A stretch of DNA of 64,000 bases, from positions 15,145-79,144 of the forward strand of contig JAEZZI010000024.1 in the NCBI GenBank assembly GCA_023418595.1, in the 5' to 3' direction. The notes under the pieces were generated by a model. It was given only the letters and a program-made list of their open reading frames with translations, was not told the origin of the DNA and did not search any database. Positions within the stretch are counted from its first letter, which is position 1. Every line of letters starts with the position of its first letter. Shown here piece by piece: positions 25,143-33,881 of the stretch. Source of the DNA: Pseudomonadota bacterium. GTDB lineage: Bacteria > Pseudomonadota > Alphaproteobacteria > Sphingomonadales > Sphingomonadaceae. The position numbers and the translations under genes were made by a program.

Positions 25143-26123
25143 TCAGTCTCGCACGCGCTCGTAGACTTCGAGGGTGTCGCTGCCAAGCATTCGCGTGTCG
25201 ACCCGCCGCCAGCGGCCATGTGCATCGGCGAGGCTGCCAAGCCCAATGTCCCCCAGCGCGGCGCGCCCCTCGCCGATCAGGATGGGCGCGCGGTAGAGGA
25301 GCAGGCGATCGACCAGATCGGCGGCGAGGAACGCCGATGCCGCGCCCGCCCCGCCCTCGACCATCAGGTGATCGACCAGCGGTTGGGTGACCGCAGCCTC
25401 TGCCGACGCAACCGCGCTCCAGCCTTCGGGGGCCTCGCCGTGCGTCAGCAGCAGCCGCGTCGGCGCGCGATCCTCCAGCCCCGGCAACCGCACGTCGAGC
25501 CGCGGCGCATCGGCGTCGAACGTGCCGCGTCCGACCAAGATGGCGTCATGACGCGCGCGTTCGACATGGCCATGCGCGCGCGCCGCCTGGCCGGTGATCC
25601 ACTGGCTCTCCCCGTCGCCCCGCGCGATCCGCCCGTCGAGCGAGGTCGCGAGTTTCAGCGTCACATGCGCCCGGCCAAACCGCTGGCGGGTCAGAAATCC
25701 CCGCATCGCGCGCGCGGCATCGGCTGCCCCGGGGCCGACGGTCACCTCAATCCCTGCCGCCTCAAGCGCTGCGATGCCCTTGCCGTCGGTTCGCGGATCC
25801 GGATCGCGAAGCCCGATCACCACGCGCGCAACCCCGCTCGCGAGGATGCTCGCGGTGCAGGTTGGCCCGCGCGGCGACACATGCGCGCAGGGCTCAAGGC
25901 TGGTGTAGAGCGTGCCGCCGCGAGCGGTGTCACCCGCCTGTTCCAGCGCCATCGCTTCGGCATGCGGACGACCGCCGGGCCGGGTCCAGCCGCGTCCGAT
26001 CACCCGGCCATCGCGGACGATGATCGCACCCACACACGGGTTGGGCGCCGTTCGTCCGCGACCGCGCAACGACAAGCCGACCGCCGCCGCCATCCAGCGC
26101 GCGTCGTCGTTCAGATGCCCCAT
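25143..26123 (-). CDS. ribD: Bifunctional riboflavin deaminase/reductase RibD
   Basis: RibD performs the deaminase and reductase steps of riboflavin synthesis. The N-terminal zinc deaminase (about residues 8-145) has PGGRPHAEAMAL and LEPCAHVSPRGPTC, supplying the His/Glu and two Cys ligands. The C-terminal reductase (about 155-326) includes LKLATSLDGRIA and DHLMVEGGAG. Length is 326 residues, slightly short of the usual 360. The start overlaps the preceding small gene by 13 bases. No FMN riboswitch is seen upstream. Confidence 0.94.
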   Translation of the reverse strand: MGHLNDDARWMAAAVGLSLRGRGRTAPNPCVGAIIVRDGRVIGRGWTRPGGRPHAEAMALEQAGDTARGGTLYTSLEPCAHVSPRGPTCTASILASGVARVVIGLRDPDPRTDGKGIAALEAAGIEVTVGPGAADAARAMRGFLTRQRFGRAHVTLKLATSLDGRIARGDGESQWITGQAARAHGHVERARHDAILVGRGTFDADAPRLDVRLPGLEDRAPTRLLLTHGEAPEGWSAVASAEAAVTQPLVDHLMVEGGAGAASAFLAADLVDRLLLYRAPILIGEGRAALGDIGLGSLADAHGRWRRVDTRMLGSDTLEVYERVRD

Positions 26124-26461
26124 GAATTGAGCTTGTCGTCCAGCCGCTTGAATTCGGCCTGACGCTTTTCCTGCCGCGCCTTCAGCTCGGCGAGGATCTT
26201 GTCGCGCTCGGCCTTCATCACCGCCTGACGTGCGATGATTTCCTCGTCGGTACGGTCCAGCCGCCAATCCTCGACATATTGAATGTCGCGCTTGTAGGCC
26301 CGCTCGAAGAAGCTGTCCTTCACGAACCCGGCGATCAGCAGCGACGTGATCCCGACCGAAATGATCAGGAACAGCAATCGATGCGGCTGTTCGCGCTTGG
26401 TCACATAATCGCGCAGGTCGCGGTACGCATTGGCGGGCGAGAGGAATCGGAACTGTGCCAT
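26111..26461 (-). CDS. Small membrane protein of unknown function
   Basis: The 116-residue protein has one membrane segment (about 28-46, LLFLIISVGITSLLIAGFV). A charged coiled-coil-like tail follows, rich in Lys, Glu, Ala and Arg, and begins VMKAERDKILAELKARQEK. I know of no function. It is coupled to ribD by an overlap of 13 bases and follows the TonB-like gene by 83 bases. Confidence 0.8.
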   Translation of the reverse strand: MAQFRFLSPANAYRDLRDYVTKREQPHRLLFLIISVGITSLLIAGFVKDSFFERAYKRDIQYVEDWRLDRTDEEIIARQAVMKAERDKILAELKARQEKRQAEFKRLDDKLNSWGI

Positions 26462-26544
26462 GGTGCGATCAAAGATAGGGGCTGACCGCCGATGCGACCA
26501 GCCCCTTCCCCCGGAAAGCCCCAGGGGATCGCTGAGGACGCCGG

Positions 26545-27222
26545 TCAGTTCAGAACAAATGTCACCGACATCCGATACCAGCTTTCGACGCTGACCCCGT
26601 CGCGCGTCGCGGGGCGGAATCGCCACTGCGACAATGCCTGTCTGCGCGTCGCCGCGAAAAAGGCGTCGCTGGTCGCCGATATCCGCTCGATCGCCTTCAC
26701 CCGGCCATCGGTGCCGACCAGCACCCGCACCACCACCTGTCCGTCGCGGCCTTCGCGCTGTTCGGACGGCGGATAGGCGGGCTGAAACCGGTCGGCGAAG
26801 CGCGGGTCGACCGACACCCCGACCATCACCGGCGCGGGCGTCTCCACCGGCCGCGTTCCGATGCCCGTCCCGCCGGGGCCGACCGGAGGAAGCGGGGCGG
26901 GCAGCGGACCGATGTCGAAGACCGGCCCGGTGCTCGGCACATCGGCGAGCGGTGTCGGCATATCGGGCCGCGGCAGCGGTGCGGGCGCAGGTTTCAGCAG
27001 CGGGGTCGAGTCGGTCGTCGGCTGCGGCTCGGGCGGAATCGGGACGGGCTCGGGCGGCAGCGGAATGTTGCGCGTCGTCAGCGCAGGTCGCTCGGCATGG
27101 CCGGGCACCCATTCGGGCGCGGCCAGGAACAGCGCGGCCAGCACGCCGCCGTTGATCGCGAGCGCGACGGCCATGCTGGTGGGGTTGATGTGAAAGCGGC
27201 GATCCGAACGGTCAGCGTACAT
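26545..27222 (-). CDS. TonB-like energy transducer
   Basis: The 225-residue protein has a membrane anchor near residues 18-38, a long Pro-rich spacer (about 45-130) and a C-terminal TonB domain. The domain includes RFQPAYPPSEQREGRDGQVV, IERISATSDAFFAATRRQAL and WRFRPATRDG. TonB proteins pass proton-motive force to outer-membrane receptors. No exbB or exbD is adjacent. The ATG at 27222 is preferred because AGGAGT lies nine bases upstream. Confidence 0.88.
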   Translation of the reverse strand: MYADRSDRRFHINPTSMAVALAINGGVLAALFLAAPEWVPGHAERPALTTRNIPLPPEPVPIPPEPQPTTDSTPLLKPAPAPLPRPDMPTPLADVPSTGPVFDIGPLPAPLPPVGPGGTGIGTRPVETPAPVMVGVSVDPRFADRFQPAYPPSEQREGRDGQVVVRVLVGTDGRVKAIERISATSDAFFAATRRQALSQWRFRPATRDGVSVESWYRMSVTFVLN

Positions 27223-27346
27223 CGCAGTCGCACTCCTGATTGTTGCCAGGTTGTGCAAGAATAGATCATCTTACCCGTGTCACCTAAGCGTTTCGTTTCG
27301 CAACTAAAGCTTTGTGAGACAGAATATGTTTTCGCCCACTTCCGAT

Positions 27347-27422
27347 CGTTCGTTTCGAGCGAAGTCGAGAAACGTGAACCAAGCGTGCCGGCCGCGTTTC
27401 TCGACTTCGCTCGAATTGAACG
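27347..27422. repeat. Inverted repeat (CGAGCGAAGTCGAGAAACG type)
   Basis: CGTTCGTTTCGAGCGAAGTC followed by GAGAAACG pairs with CGTTTCTCGACTTCGCTCGA followed by ATTGAACG. The arms are 28 bases with few mismatches, around a 20-base loop. It lies between gltX and the TonB gene, both on the minus strand. Confidence 0.8.
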
Positions 27423-27443
27423 AAGCGGGGCGCGCGCGATAAA

Positions 27444-28775
27444 CTACCGATGCTTCAACCGCTCGATCGTCGCTTCGCGCCCGATCAGCGGCAGCAGCGC
27501 CGCCATGTCCGGCCCGGCGTCGCGTCCGGTCAGCGCCAGGCGCAGCGGCAGGAACAGCGCCTTGCCCTTGCGCCCGGTCAGTTCCTTCAGATTGTTGGTG
27601 ATCTGATGCCAGGGATCGCCAAGCCAGTCGGCGACCGCCGCTTCCAGCGCGGCGGCGTCGAGCAGCGCGTGATCGTCCGCGCTTGCCACCGGCGGGGTGA
27701 ACGGCCCGGTGATGATCGCCCACCAGTCGGCGGCCTCATCAAGCGTCGACAGGTTGGCCTTCACTGTGTTCCACGCCATGCCGTTCATGCCCTTGGGCAG
27801 GCGGCGGACGACGCGGGTATAGGGAAGCTGGTGGACGATCCGCGCATTCACCTGCGCCAGCTCGGTTTCGTCGAACCGCGCAGGCGCGCGTCCGAAATGC
27901 GAAAAGTCGAATGCATCGATCAGCGGCTGGGGATCGACGACCGGCTCCACCGGCTGGCTGGTGCCGATGCGCGCAAGCAGCGAGATCAGCGCCTGCGGCT
28001 CGATGCCGATGTCGCGGAAGTGATCGACGCCGAGCGAGCCCAGCCGCTTCGACAATTTGCCTTCGCTACCGGTCAACAACGCCGCATGCGCGAACACCGG
28101 CGGCTTTGCCCCCAGCGCTTCGAACATCTGCACCTGAGCGGCGGTATTCGACACATGATCCTCGCCGCGCACGACATGGGTGATGGCCATGTCGATATCG
28201 TCGATGACGCTGGGGAGCAGATAGAGCCACGATCCGTCGCCGCGCCGGATCACCGGATCGGACATGGTTTTGGGGTCGAAATGCTGGCGTCCACGCACCT
28301 GGTCGTCCCATTCGATCGGCGCGTCGTGGGACAGTCGGAAGCGCCAGTGCGGACGGACGCCCTCTCGCTCCAACGCCGCGCGGTCGTCATCGGTCAGCTT
28401 CAGCGCCGCGCGGTCGTACACCGGCGGCAGCCCGCGCCCCAGTTGCACCTTGCGCTTGAGGTCGAGCTCCTCGGGCGTTTCGTAACAGGGATAGACCCGC
28501 CCGCTCGCGACCAGCTCGGCAAAGCGCGCGTCATAGCGATCGAACCGCGCCGATTGGCGCGCCTCGCCGTCGGGTGTCATGCCCAGCCAGTCGAGGTCGG
28601 CGCGAATCGCATCGACGAAGCGTTCCTCCGATCGCGCAGCGTCGGTATCGTCGATCCGCAGCAGGAACCTTCCGCCCTTCGAGCGCGCGAACATCCAGTT
28701 GTGGAGCGCGGTGCGCAGATTTCCGACATGAAGGCGGCCGGTCGGGCTGGGCGCGAAACGAGTGATGACGGTCAT
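27444..28775 (-). CDS. gltX: Glutamyl-tRNA synthetase
   Basis: A class I aminoacyl-tRNA synthetase that charges glutamate to its tRNA. The 443-residue protein starts MTVITRFAPSPTGRLHVGNL with the HIGH-like HVGN (16-19). The KMSKS-equivalent is KLSKR in EGKLSKRLGSLGVDHF. An RRGDGSWLYLLPSVIDDIDM stretch confirms the GltX family. Many alphaproteobacteria have two GltX copies, one possibly discriminating tRNA-Gln; which this is cannot be said. Confidence 0.95.
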   Translation of the reverse strand: MTVITRFAPSPTGRLHVGNLRTALHNWMFARSKGGRFLLRIDDTDAARSEERFVDAIRADLDWLGMTPDGEARQSARFDRYDARFAELVASGRVYPCYETPEELDLKRKVQLGRGLPPVYDRAALKLTDDDRAALEREGVRPHWRFRLSHDAPIEWDDQVRGRQHFDPKTMSDPVIRRGDGSWLYLLPSVIDDIDMAITHVVRGEDHVSNTAAQVQMFEALGAKPPVFAHAALLTGSEGKLSKRLGSLGVDHFRDIGIEPQALISLLARIGTSQPVEPVVDPQPLIDAFDFSHFGRAPARFDETELAQVNARIVHQLPYTRVVRRLPKGMNGMAWNTVKANLSTLDEAADWWAIITGPFTPPVASADDHALLDAAALEAAVADWLGDPWHQITNNLKELTGRKGKALFLPLRLALTGRDAGPDMAALLPLIGREATIERLKHR

Positions 28776-28897
28776 GATCCGCGCCCTAACCGAAATTCCG
28801 ACGCGCGGAAACGCCTTCGCCCTTTGCCTTCGCGACGGGCGCGGATAAGGGGGTGCCGCTGCTCCTTGCATGACAGTTCGGTGAAAGGGTCCACGCC

Positions 28898-29833
28898 ATG
28901 AAACTCCTCGCGGGCAATTCCAATCTTCCGCTCGCGCAGGCCGTGGCCAGCTATCTCGAATCGCCATTGACCCAGGCCAATGTCCGGCGCTTCGCCGACG
29001 AGGAAATCTTCGTCGAGATCCTCGAAAATGTCCGTGGCGAGGATGTGTTCGTGCTCCAGTCGACGTCGTTTCCGGCCAACGACAATCTGATGGAGCTGCT
29101 CATCATGATCGATGCGCTGCGCCGCGCGTCGGCCAGGCGTATCACCGCCGTCCTTCCCTATTTCGGCTATGCCCGCCAGGACCGAAAGCCCGGTCCGCGC
29201 ACGCCGATCTCGGCCAAGCTGGTCGCCAACCTGATTACCACGGCGGGCGCCGACCGGGTGCTGTCGGTCGACCTCCATGCCGGGCAGATCCAGGGATTCT
29301 TCGATATCCCGACCGACAATCTCTATGGCGCGCCGGTGATGTCGGAGGATATCAAGGCGCGGTTTTCCGACAAGAATCTGATGGTGGTGTCGCCCGACGT
29401 CGGCGGCGTGGTTCGTGCGCGCTCGCTGGCCAAGCGGCTCGACAACGCGCCGCTTGCCATCGTCGACAAGCGCCGCGAACGCGCGGGCGAATCGGAGGTG
29501 ATGAACATCATCGGCGATGTCGAGGGGCGTTTCTGCATCCTGATCGACGATATCGTCGATTCGGCAGGCACGCTGTGCAACGCAGGCGCGGCGCTGAAGG
29601 CGGCAGGGGCGGAAGGCGTCGTCGCCTATTGCACTCACGGCGTGCTGTCGGGCGGCGCGGTCGCGCGCGTCGATGCGTCGGAACTGCACGAACTGGTCAT
29701 CACCGATTCGATCGGCAACCATGACGTTATCGCCCCTTCGACCAAGGTCCGTCACCTGACCATCGCGCCGCTGATCGCGGAGGCGATCCGCCGCATCGCG
29801 GACGAAAGCTCGGTGTCCAGCCTGTTCGATTGA
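28898..29833 (+). CDS. prs: Ribose-phosphate pyrophosphokinase
   Basis: Prs makes phosphoribosyl pyrophosphate from ribose 5-phosphate and ATP, feeding purine, pyrimidine, NAD and histidine synthesis. The 311-residue protein starts MKLLAGNSNLPLAQAVASYL and has RRITAVLPYFGYARQDRK, DLHAGQIQGFF, VVSPDVGGVVRARSLA and the PRPP loop ILIDDIVDSAGTLCNA. Divergent from gltX with 122 bases between. Confidence 0.96.
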   Translation: MKLLAGNSNLPLAQAVASYLESPLTQANVRRFADEEIFVEILENVRGEDVFVLQSTSFPANDNLMELLIMIDALRRASARRITAVLPYFGYARQDRKPGPRTPISAKLVANLITTAGADRVLSVDLHAGQIQGFFDIPTDNLYGAPVMSEDIKARFSDKNLMVVSPDVGGVVRARSLAKRLDNAPLAIVDKRRERAGESEVMNIIGDVEGRFCILIDDIVDSAGTLCNAGAALKAAGAEGVVAYCTHGVLSGGAVARVDASELHELVITDSIGNHDVIAPSTKVRHLTIAPLIAEAIRRIADESSVSSLFD

Positions 29834-29836
29834 CCG

Positions 29837-29919
29837 CCGTGCTCCCGCGAAGGCGGGAGCCCAGGGTTGCGAAGGACCGCGTGTGTGGCTCTGGGCTCCC
29901 GCTTTCGCGGGAGCACGGA
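29837..29919. repeat. Paired hairpin repeat (GCTCCCGCGAAGGCGGGAGC type)
   Basis: Left CCGTGCTCCCGCGAAGGCGG and right CCCGCTTTCGCGGGAGCACG are mirror images; CCCAGGGT and TCTGGG add pairing. It lies between convergent genes. Confidence 0.85.
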
Positions 29920-29923
29920 CGGC

Positions 29924-30670
29924 CTAGACGATCCCGTCCCAGACCAGCTTCACGCCCACCGCGATCATCAGCACATAGATCGCGGTATAGAAGCGCCCCG
30001 CGCTCACCCGCCGCACCAGCCACACCCCCGCAAAGGTCGAGGCGATCGCCACCGGCATCAGCGCGGCTGCGGTCAGCATATTCTCACGCGTGAACTGACC
30101 CAGCGCGGCATAGGCGGGCACTTTCAGCCAGTTGACCGCAAAAAAGAAGAAGGCGCTGGTCCCGACCAGCATGTCGCGCGCCAGCTGGCGGGGCAGCACC
30201 CAGAACTGGAAGGGCGGCGCGCCGGCATGGGCGATCTGGCTGGTGAAGCCCGATGCGATCCCGAACAGCTGCCCGCTCCACCCCGGCAAGTGCCGGGGAA
30301 CGGGCGGATCGCCACGCTCGACCCACAGCCGGTACGCGCCAAACAGGATCGAGATCGCCCCCACCGCCGCCATCACCGCTTCGGGCGACACGCTGGCGGC
30401 GTAAAGATAGCCGAGCAATATGCCGATCCCCGCCCCCGGCAGCATCGCTGCGATTACGCCCCAGTCGATGGTGCGCCGGAATGCCCAGACGCTGACGACA
30501 TCCTGCACCATCAGGATCGGCAGCAGGATCGCCGCGGCCTGAACCGGGTCGACCGCGAACAACAGCATCGGCAGCGACAGCGCGCCCATGCCCGAAAATC
30601 CCCCCTTGGCGAGTCCCAGCAACACCACCGCGGGGACGGCGAGCAGATAAAAAAGCGGGTCGGCGAGCAT
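29924..30670 (-). CDS. TauE/SafE family permease (sulfite exporter-like)
   Basis: The 248-residue protein has eight or so hydrophobic segments and the two-repeat layout of the TauE/SafE family. It includes LGLAKGGFSGMGALSLPMLL in the first repeat and ASGFTSQIAHAGAPPFQFWV in the second. Members move sulfite, sulfoacetate or other organic anions; the substrate here is unknown. The ATG at 30670 is used; an ATG at 30688 is an alternative start six codons earlier. Confidence 0.9.
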   Translation of the reverse strand: MLADPLFYLLAVPAVVLLGLAKGGFSGMGALSLPMLLFAVDPVQAAAILLPILMVQDVVSVWAFRRTIDWGVIAAMLPGAGIGILLGYLYAASVSPEAVMAAVGAISILFGAYRLWVERGDPPVPRHLPGWSGQLFGIASGFTSQIAHAGAPPFQFWVLPRQLARDMLVGTSAFFFFAVNWLKVPAYAALGQFTRENMLTAAALMPVAIASTFAGVWLVRRVSAGRFYTAIYVLMIAVGVKLVWDGIV

Positions 30671-30757
30671 CGCTTTTTCGCCTAGCATGTTCGATGGCGA
30701 TTGCGAGCGGCCCGAAACTGGGCATGATCGCCGTGGGTCGTGAGTAACGGAGTAACG

Positions 30758-31069
30758 ATGAGTCATCCTTCCGACGGCGCGCTGGGCGACAATCGCCGCG
30801 CGCTGCGCCAGCCGATTGCGGTCACCGCGCAGATCCGCGATGGCCGCGGGCCGAAATTCGCGTGTCGTCTTCTCGATCTGTCGACCACCGGGTTCCGGGC
30901 GGAGGCAGTGCATCCGCTCAGCATCGGCGACACCGTCTGGGTGACGCTGCCGGGCATGAGCGGGATGGAGGCCGAAGTTGCCTGGCGCGACGATTTCACC
31001 ATCGGTTGCCGCTTCAAACAGCCGCTATACGGCCCGATCTTCGACAATCTGATCCGCGCCAACGGTTGA
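30758..31069 (+). CDS. PilZ-domain protein
   Basis: The 103-residue protein is a single PilZ-like domain. It has NRRALRQ near residue 13-19 in place of the RxxxR c-di-GMP motif, then LLDLSTTGFRAEA (D/NxSxxG) and a WRDDFTIGCRF close. PilZ proteins bind cyclic di-GMP, though some have lost binding. GGAG lies eight bases before the ATG at 30758. A GTG 18 bases upstream is less likely. Confidence 0.85.
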   Translation: MSHPSDGALGDNRRALRQPIAVTAQIRDGRGPKFACRLLDLSTTGFRAEAVHPLSIGDTVWVTLPGMSGMEAEVAWRDDFTIGCRFKQPLYGPIFDNLIRANG

Positions 31070-31096
31070 TTCGGGTGGCGCAAAAGCGGCTGCGCC

Positions 31097-31492
31097 TTAG
31101 CGCCGCTCGGAGATTCGGGCGAGAAGCGCGGTGATGCGCAGCAGGACGATCAGCGCTGCAGCCATGAACCCGGCCAGCGCCAGCACCGCATAGGTCAGGG
31201 ATTCGAGCCAGCGGGCGATCTCCCCATCCTGCGCGTCGGCGGCGGACATGGCAGTGAGCACGCCCTCGGCTTCGCGCTCACCAGCCGGCGTTTCGCTTGA
31301 TACGCGTTCGCCCGGTTCGACGGGTGGTGCTTCGGGCGTTTCGAACCGCTCGGCGACGGTTTCGCTACCTGATCGCGACGGTGGGGAGCCGTGAATGTTC
31401 GATACCGACGCCACCGAGGCGATGATCGACAGCGTCGCCAGTCCCGCCATCACCAGCAACAGGGTGCGGCCCAGCCAGTCGAGCACTCTCAC
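31097..31492 (-). CDS. Small two-helix membrane protein of unknown function
   Basis: The 131-residue product has membrane segments at about 7-27 (TLLLVMAGLATLSIIASVAS) and about 100-122 (YAVLALAGFMAAALIVLLRI), joined by an acidic, Glu/Pro-rich loop. No family is recognised. Its GTG start (31492-31490) overlaps the TGA of crtZ, so it is translated with it. Confidence 0.75.
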   Translation of the reverse strand: MRVLDWLGRTLLLVMAGLATLSIIASVASVSNIHGSPPSRSGSETVAERFETPEAPPVEPGERVSSETPAGEREAEGVLTAMSAADAQDGEIARWLESLTYAVLALAGFMAAALIVLLRITALLARISERR

Positions 31493-32025
31493 GCCGCCAG
31501 ATCGTCCATCGGTTCGGGTGCCAGGTTGCGCCCTACCGGTGCGCGCACGCCCGCATGGCCGCGACGTTTGAGTTCCGCCTTCAGCGCCTCGGGCCTGGGC
31601 GCCCACAGGAACCCGAAGCTGACCGTGCCGTGCTTGGTTTCGACCACATGGTGCAGCCGGTGCGCCTGAATGATGCGTTTCATGTAGTCTGACTTGGGCA
31701 GATAGCGGTGGTTGAGCCTTTTATGGACGATCACGTCGTGAAACCCGAAATAGATCGCGCCATAGGCGGCGATCCCCGCGCCGATCCACGCATAGCCCGG
31801 CCACCAGCCCAGCTGCACCCCGCCCAGCAGCAACACAATGCTGGGGATCGCGAAGATCACGGCATAAAGGTCGTTCAGTTCCCAGTTGCCGGCGCGCGGT
31901 TCGTGATGGCTCTTGTGCAGGAACCAGCCGGGACCGTGCATCACCCAGCGATGCATGACGTAAGCGAACGCCTCCATCGCGAGGACGGTGCCGAGAAACA
32001 ACAGGATGCCGAGCGACCAGTGCAT
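31489..32025 (-). CDS. crtZ: Beta-carotene hydroxylase CrtZ
   Basis: CrtZ adds hydroxyl groups to the rings of beta-carotene, giving zeaxanthin. The 178-residue membrane protein holds the diiron histidine motifs MHRWVMH, HKSHHEPRAGNWELNDLYA, FHDVIVHKRLNH and AHRLHH, with four membrane segments. The length and the HKSHHEPR...WELNDLYAV stretch fit CrtZ specifically rather than sterol desaturases. Yellow zeaxanthin-type pigments are normal in sphingomonads. The ATG at 32025 is the likeliest start. Confidence 0.93.
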   Translation of the reverse strand: MHWSLGILLFLGTVLAMEAFAYVMHRWVMHGPGWFLHKSHHEPRAGNWELNDLYAVIFAIPSIVLLLGGVQLGWWPGYAWIGAGIAAYGAIYFGFHDVIVHKRLNHRYLPKSDYMKRIIQAHRLHHVVETKHGTVSFGFLWAPRPEALKAELKRRGHAGVRAPVGRNLAPEPMDDLAA

Positions 32026-32150
32026 CGCATCGATATAGGCGCGCGGTCGGGCCGCGTCACCCGCTTGCGCCGATTGCGTCACATTGCGCGGGAACCCGGT
32101 GCCGGTTCGTGCGCTCGGCCTTTTTCCATTCCGTCCTGGAGAGTCTCGCC

Positions 32151-32480
32151 ATGAAATCACCGATCGTTCTCGCCGCACTGGTCTGCGGCCTTGGGTTGGC
32201 AGGGTGCGCGGAAACCATTGCCGAATCGCGGGTGCGGTCCGCCCTGGTTTCGGGCGGGCTTTCCGATCGCGACGCCGATTGCATGACCGGCCGGATGGTG
32301 GACCGGCTGACCATCGCGCAGCTGCGCCGTCTGGAGGCATTGTCGGGTCAGTCGCGCGAAACGCTGGGCCAGTTGAGCCTGACGCAATATATCGACCTGG
32401 TGCGCCGCATCGGCGATGCGGAGGTCATTGCGGTCACGACGACCTCGGCGGCGTTGTGCACGACGGGCCTGGCATCCTAG
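32151..32480 (+). CDS. Putative lipoprotein of unknown function
   Basis: The 109-residue protein has a lipoprotein signal (MKSPIVLAALVCGLGLAGCA, cysteine at 19 in the lipobox GLAGC). The mature part is helical, with DADCMTGRMVDRLTIAQLRR and a late ALCTTGLAS, giving three Cys. No family is recognised. It faces away from crtZ and reads toward sucC. Confidence 0.75.
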   Translation: MKSPIVLAALVCGLGLAGCAETIAESRVRSALVSGGLSDRDADCMTGRMVDRLTIAQLRRLEALSGQSRETLGQLSLTQYIDLVRRIGDAEVIAVTTTSAALCTTGLAS

Positions 32481-32583
32481 GGCCCTGACCTTTGGCGGTT
32501 CCGAATGCCGGGGTGGATTCGTGCCCGCCGATATGCTTTAGGCACGGGCAAACCCGCTTTTCGAAAAGGTCAGGCGCACCCCC

Positions 32584-33783
32584 ATGAACATTCACGAATA
32601 TCAGGCCAAGGAATTGCTGGCGAAGTTCGGCGTCCCCGTCCCCGCAGGCTATGCCGCGCTGACCGTCGAGGAAGCGGTCGAAGCATCAAAGAAGCTGCCC
32701 GGGCCGCTCTATGTCGTGAAGGCGCAAATCCACGCGGGCGGCCGCGGCAAGGGCAAGTTCAAGGAACTCGGTCCCGACGCCAAGGGCGGCGTCCGCCTCG
32801 CCAAGAGCGAGGACGAAGTCCGCACGGCGGCCACCGATATGCTGGGCAACACGCTGGTGACGATCCAGACCGGCGACGCGGGCAAGCAGGTCAACCGCCT
32901 CTACGTCACCGACGGCGTCGACATCGCCAGGGAATTCTACCTGGCGCTGGTGGTCGATCGCGCCTCGGGCCGGATCGGCTTCGTCGTCTCGACCGAAGGC
33001 GGGATGGACATCGAAACCGTCGCGCACGACACGCCGGAGAAGATCCACAGCTTCTCGGTCGATCCCGCCACCGGATTCCAGCCGCACCACGGCCGCGCGG
33101 TCGCCAGCGCGCTCGGGCTGACGGGCGACCTCGCCAAGCAGGCCGCGAACGTCGCATCGAAGTTGTACGACGCGTTCCTCGGCACCGACGCCGAGCAGAT
33201 CGAGATCAATCCGCTCGCGGTCACCGACGACGACAAGCTGATGGTGCTCGACGCCAAGGTCGGCTTCGACGGCAATGCGCTGTTCCGCCACAAGGACCTG
33301 ATGGAACTGCGCGACGAAACCGAGGAAGACCCCGCCGAACTCGAAGCGTCGAAATACGACCTCGCCTATATCAAGCTCGACGGCGACATCGGCTGCATGG
33401 TCAATGGCGCAGGGCTGGCGATGGCAACGATGGACATCATCAAGCTCAACGGCATGTTCCCGGCCAACTTCCTCGACGTGGGCGGCGGCGCGAACAAGGA
33501 AAAGGTGACCGCAGCGTTCAAGATCATCCTGAGCGACCCGGCGGTGAAGGGCATCCTTGTCAACATCTTCGGCGGCATTATGCGCTGCGACATCATCGCC
33601 GAGGGCATCGTCGCAGCGGCAAAGGAAGTGAACCTTTCGGTGCCTCTGGTCGTTCGCCTTGAAGGCACCAATGTCGAAAAGGGTAAGGAAATCCTCGCCA
33701 ATTCGGGCCTGGCGATCGTCCCTGCGAACGACCTGGGCGATGCTGCGAAGAAGATCGTCGCAGAGGTGCAGAAGGCCGCTTAA
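32584..33783 (+). CDS. sucC: Succinyl-CoA synthetase (ADP-forming) beta subunit
   Basis: SucC, with SucD, converts succinyl-CoA to succinate with ATP formation in the citric acid cycle. The 399-residue protein starts MNIHEYQAKELLAKFGVPVP. It has the ATP-grasp VVKAQIHAGGRGKGKFKE and the magnesium region EINPLAVTDDDKLMVLDAK, then GGIMRCDIIAEGIV. No sucD gene follows; the next gene is etfB. The partner must be located elsewhere in the genome. Confidence 0.96.
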   Translation: MNIHEYQAKELLAKFGVPVPAGYAALTVEEAVEASKKLPGPLYVVKAQIHAGGRGKGKFKELGPDAKGGVRLAKSEDEVRTAATDMLGNTLVTIQTGDAGKQVNRLYVTDGVDIAREFYLALVVDRASGRIGFVVSTEGGMDIETVAHDTPEKIHSFSVDPATGFQPHHGRAVASALGLTGDLAKQAANVASKLYDAFLGTDAEQIEINPLAVTDDDKLMVLDAKVGFDGNALFRHKDLMELRDETEEDPAELEASKYDLAYIKLDGDIGCMVNGAGLAMATMDIIKLNGMFPANFLDVGGGANKEKVTAAFKIILSDPAVKGILVNIFGGIMRCDIIAEGIVAAAKEVNLSVPLVVRLEGTNVEKGKEILANSGLAIVPANDLGDAAKKIVAEVQKAA

Positions 33784-33810
33784 GCCTTCGTCCAAACGGT
33801 TTGAATGTCG

Positions 33811-33836
33811 CCCCCCGCTTCGCAAGCGCGGGGGGC
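33811..33836 (+). other. GC-rich hairpin between sucC and etfB
   Basis: CCCCCCGC, a GCTTCGCAAGC inner part and GCGGGGGG form a strong stem 30 bases after sucC, without a T tract. It may mark a processing or mRNA-stability point. It is not a clear terminator. Confidence 0.45.
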
Positions 33837-33881
33837 CAGCCGTCCTCCCCAGGAACGGTTGGGACATGGGAGAGAGATCGA

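Noticed and set aside
22338..26123. FMN riboswitch for the riboflavin operon
   Set aside because: No FMN aptamer blocks were found by eye in front of ribD, ribE, ribB or ribH.
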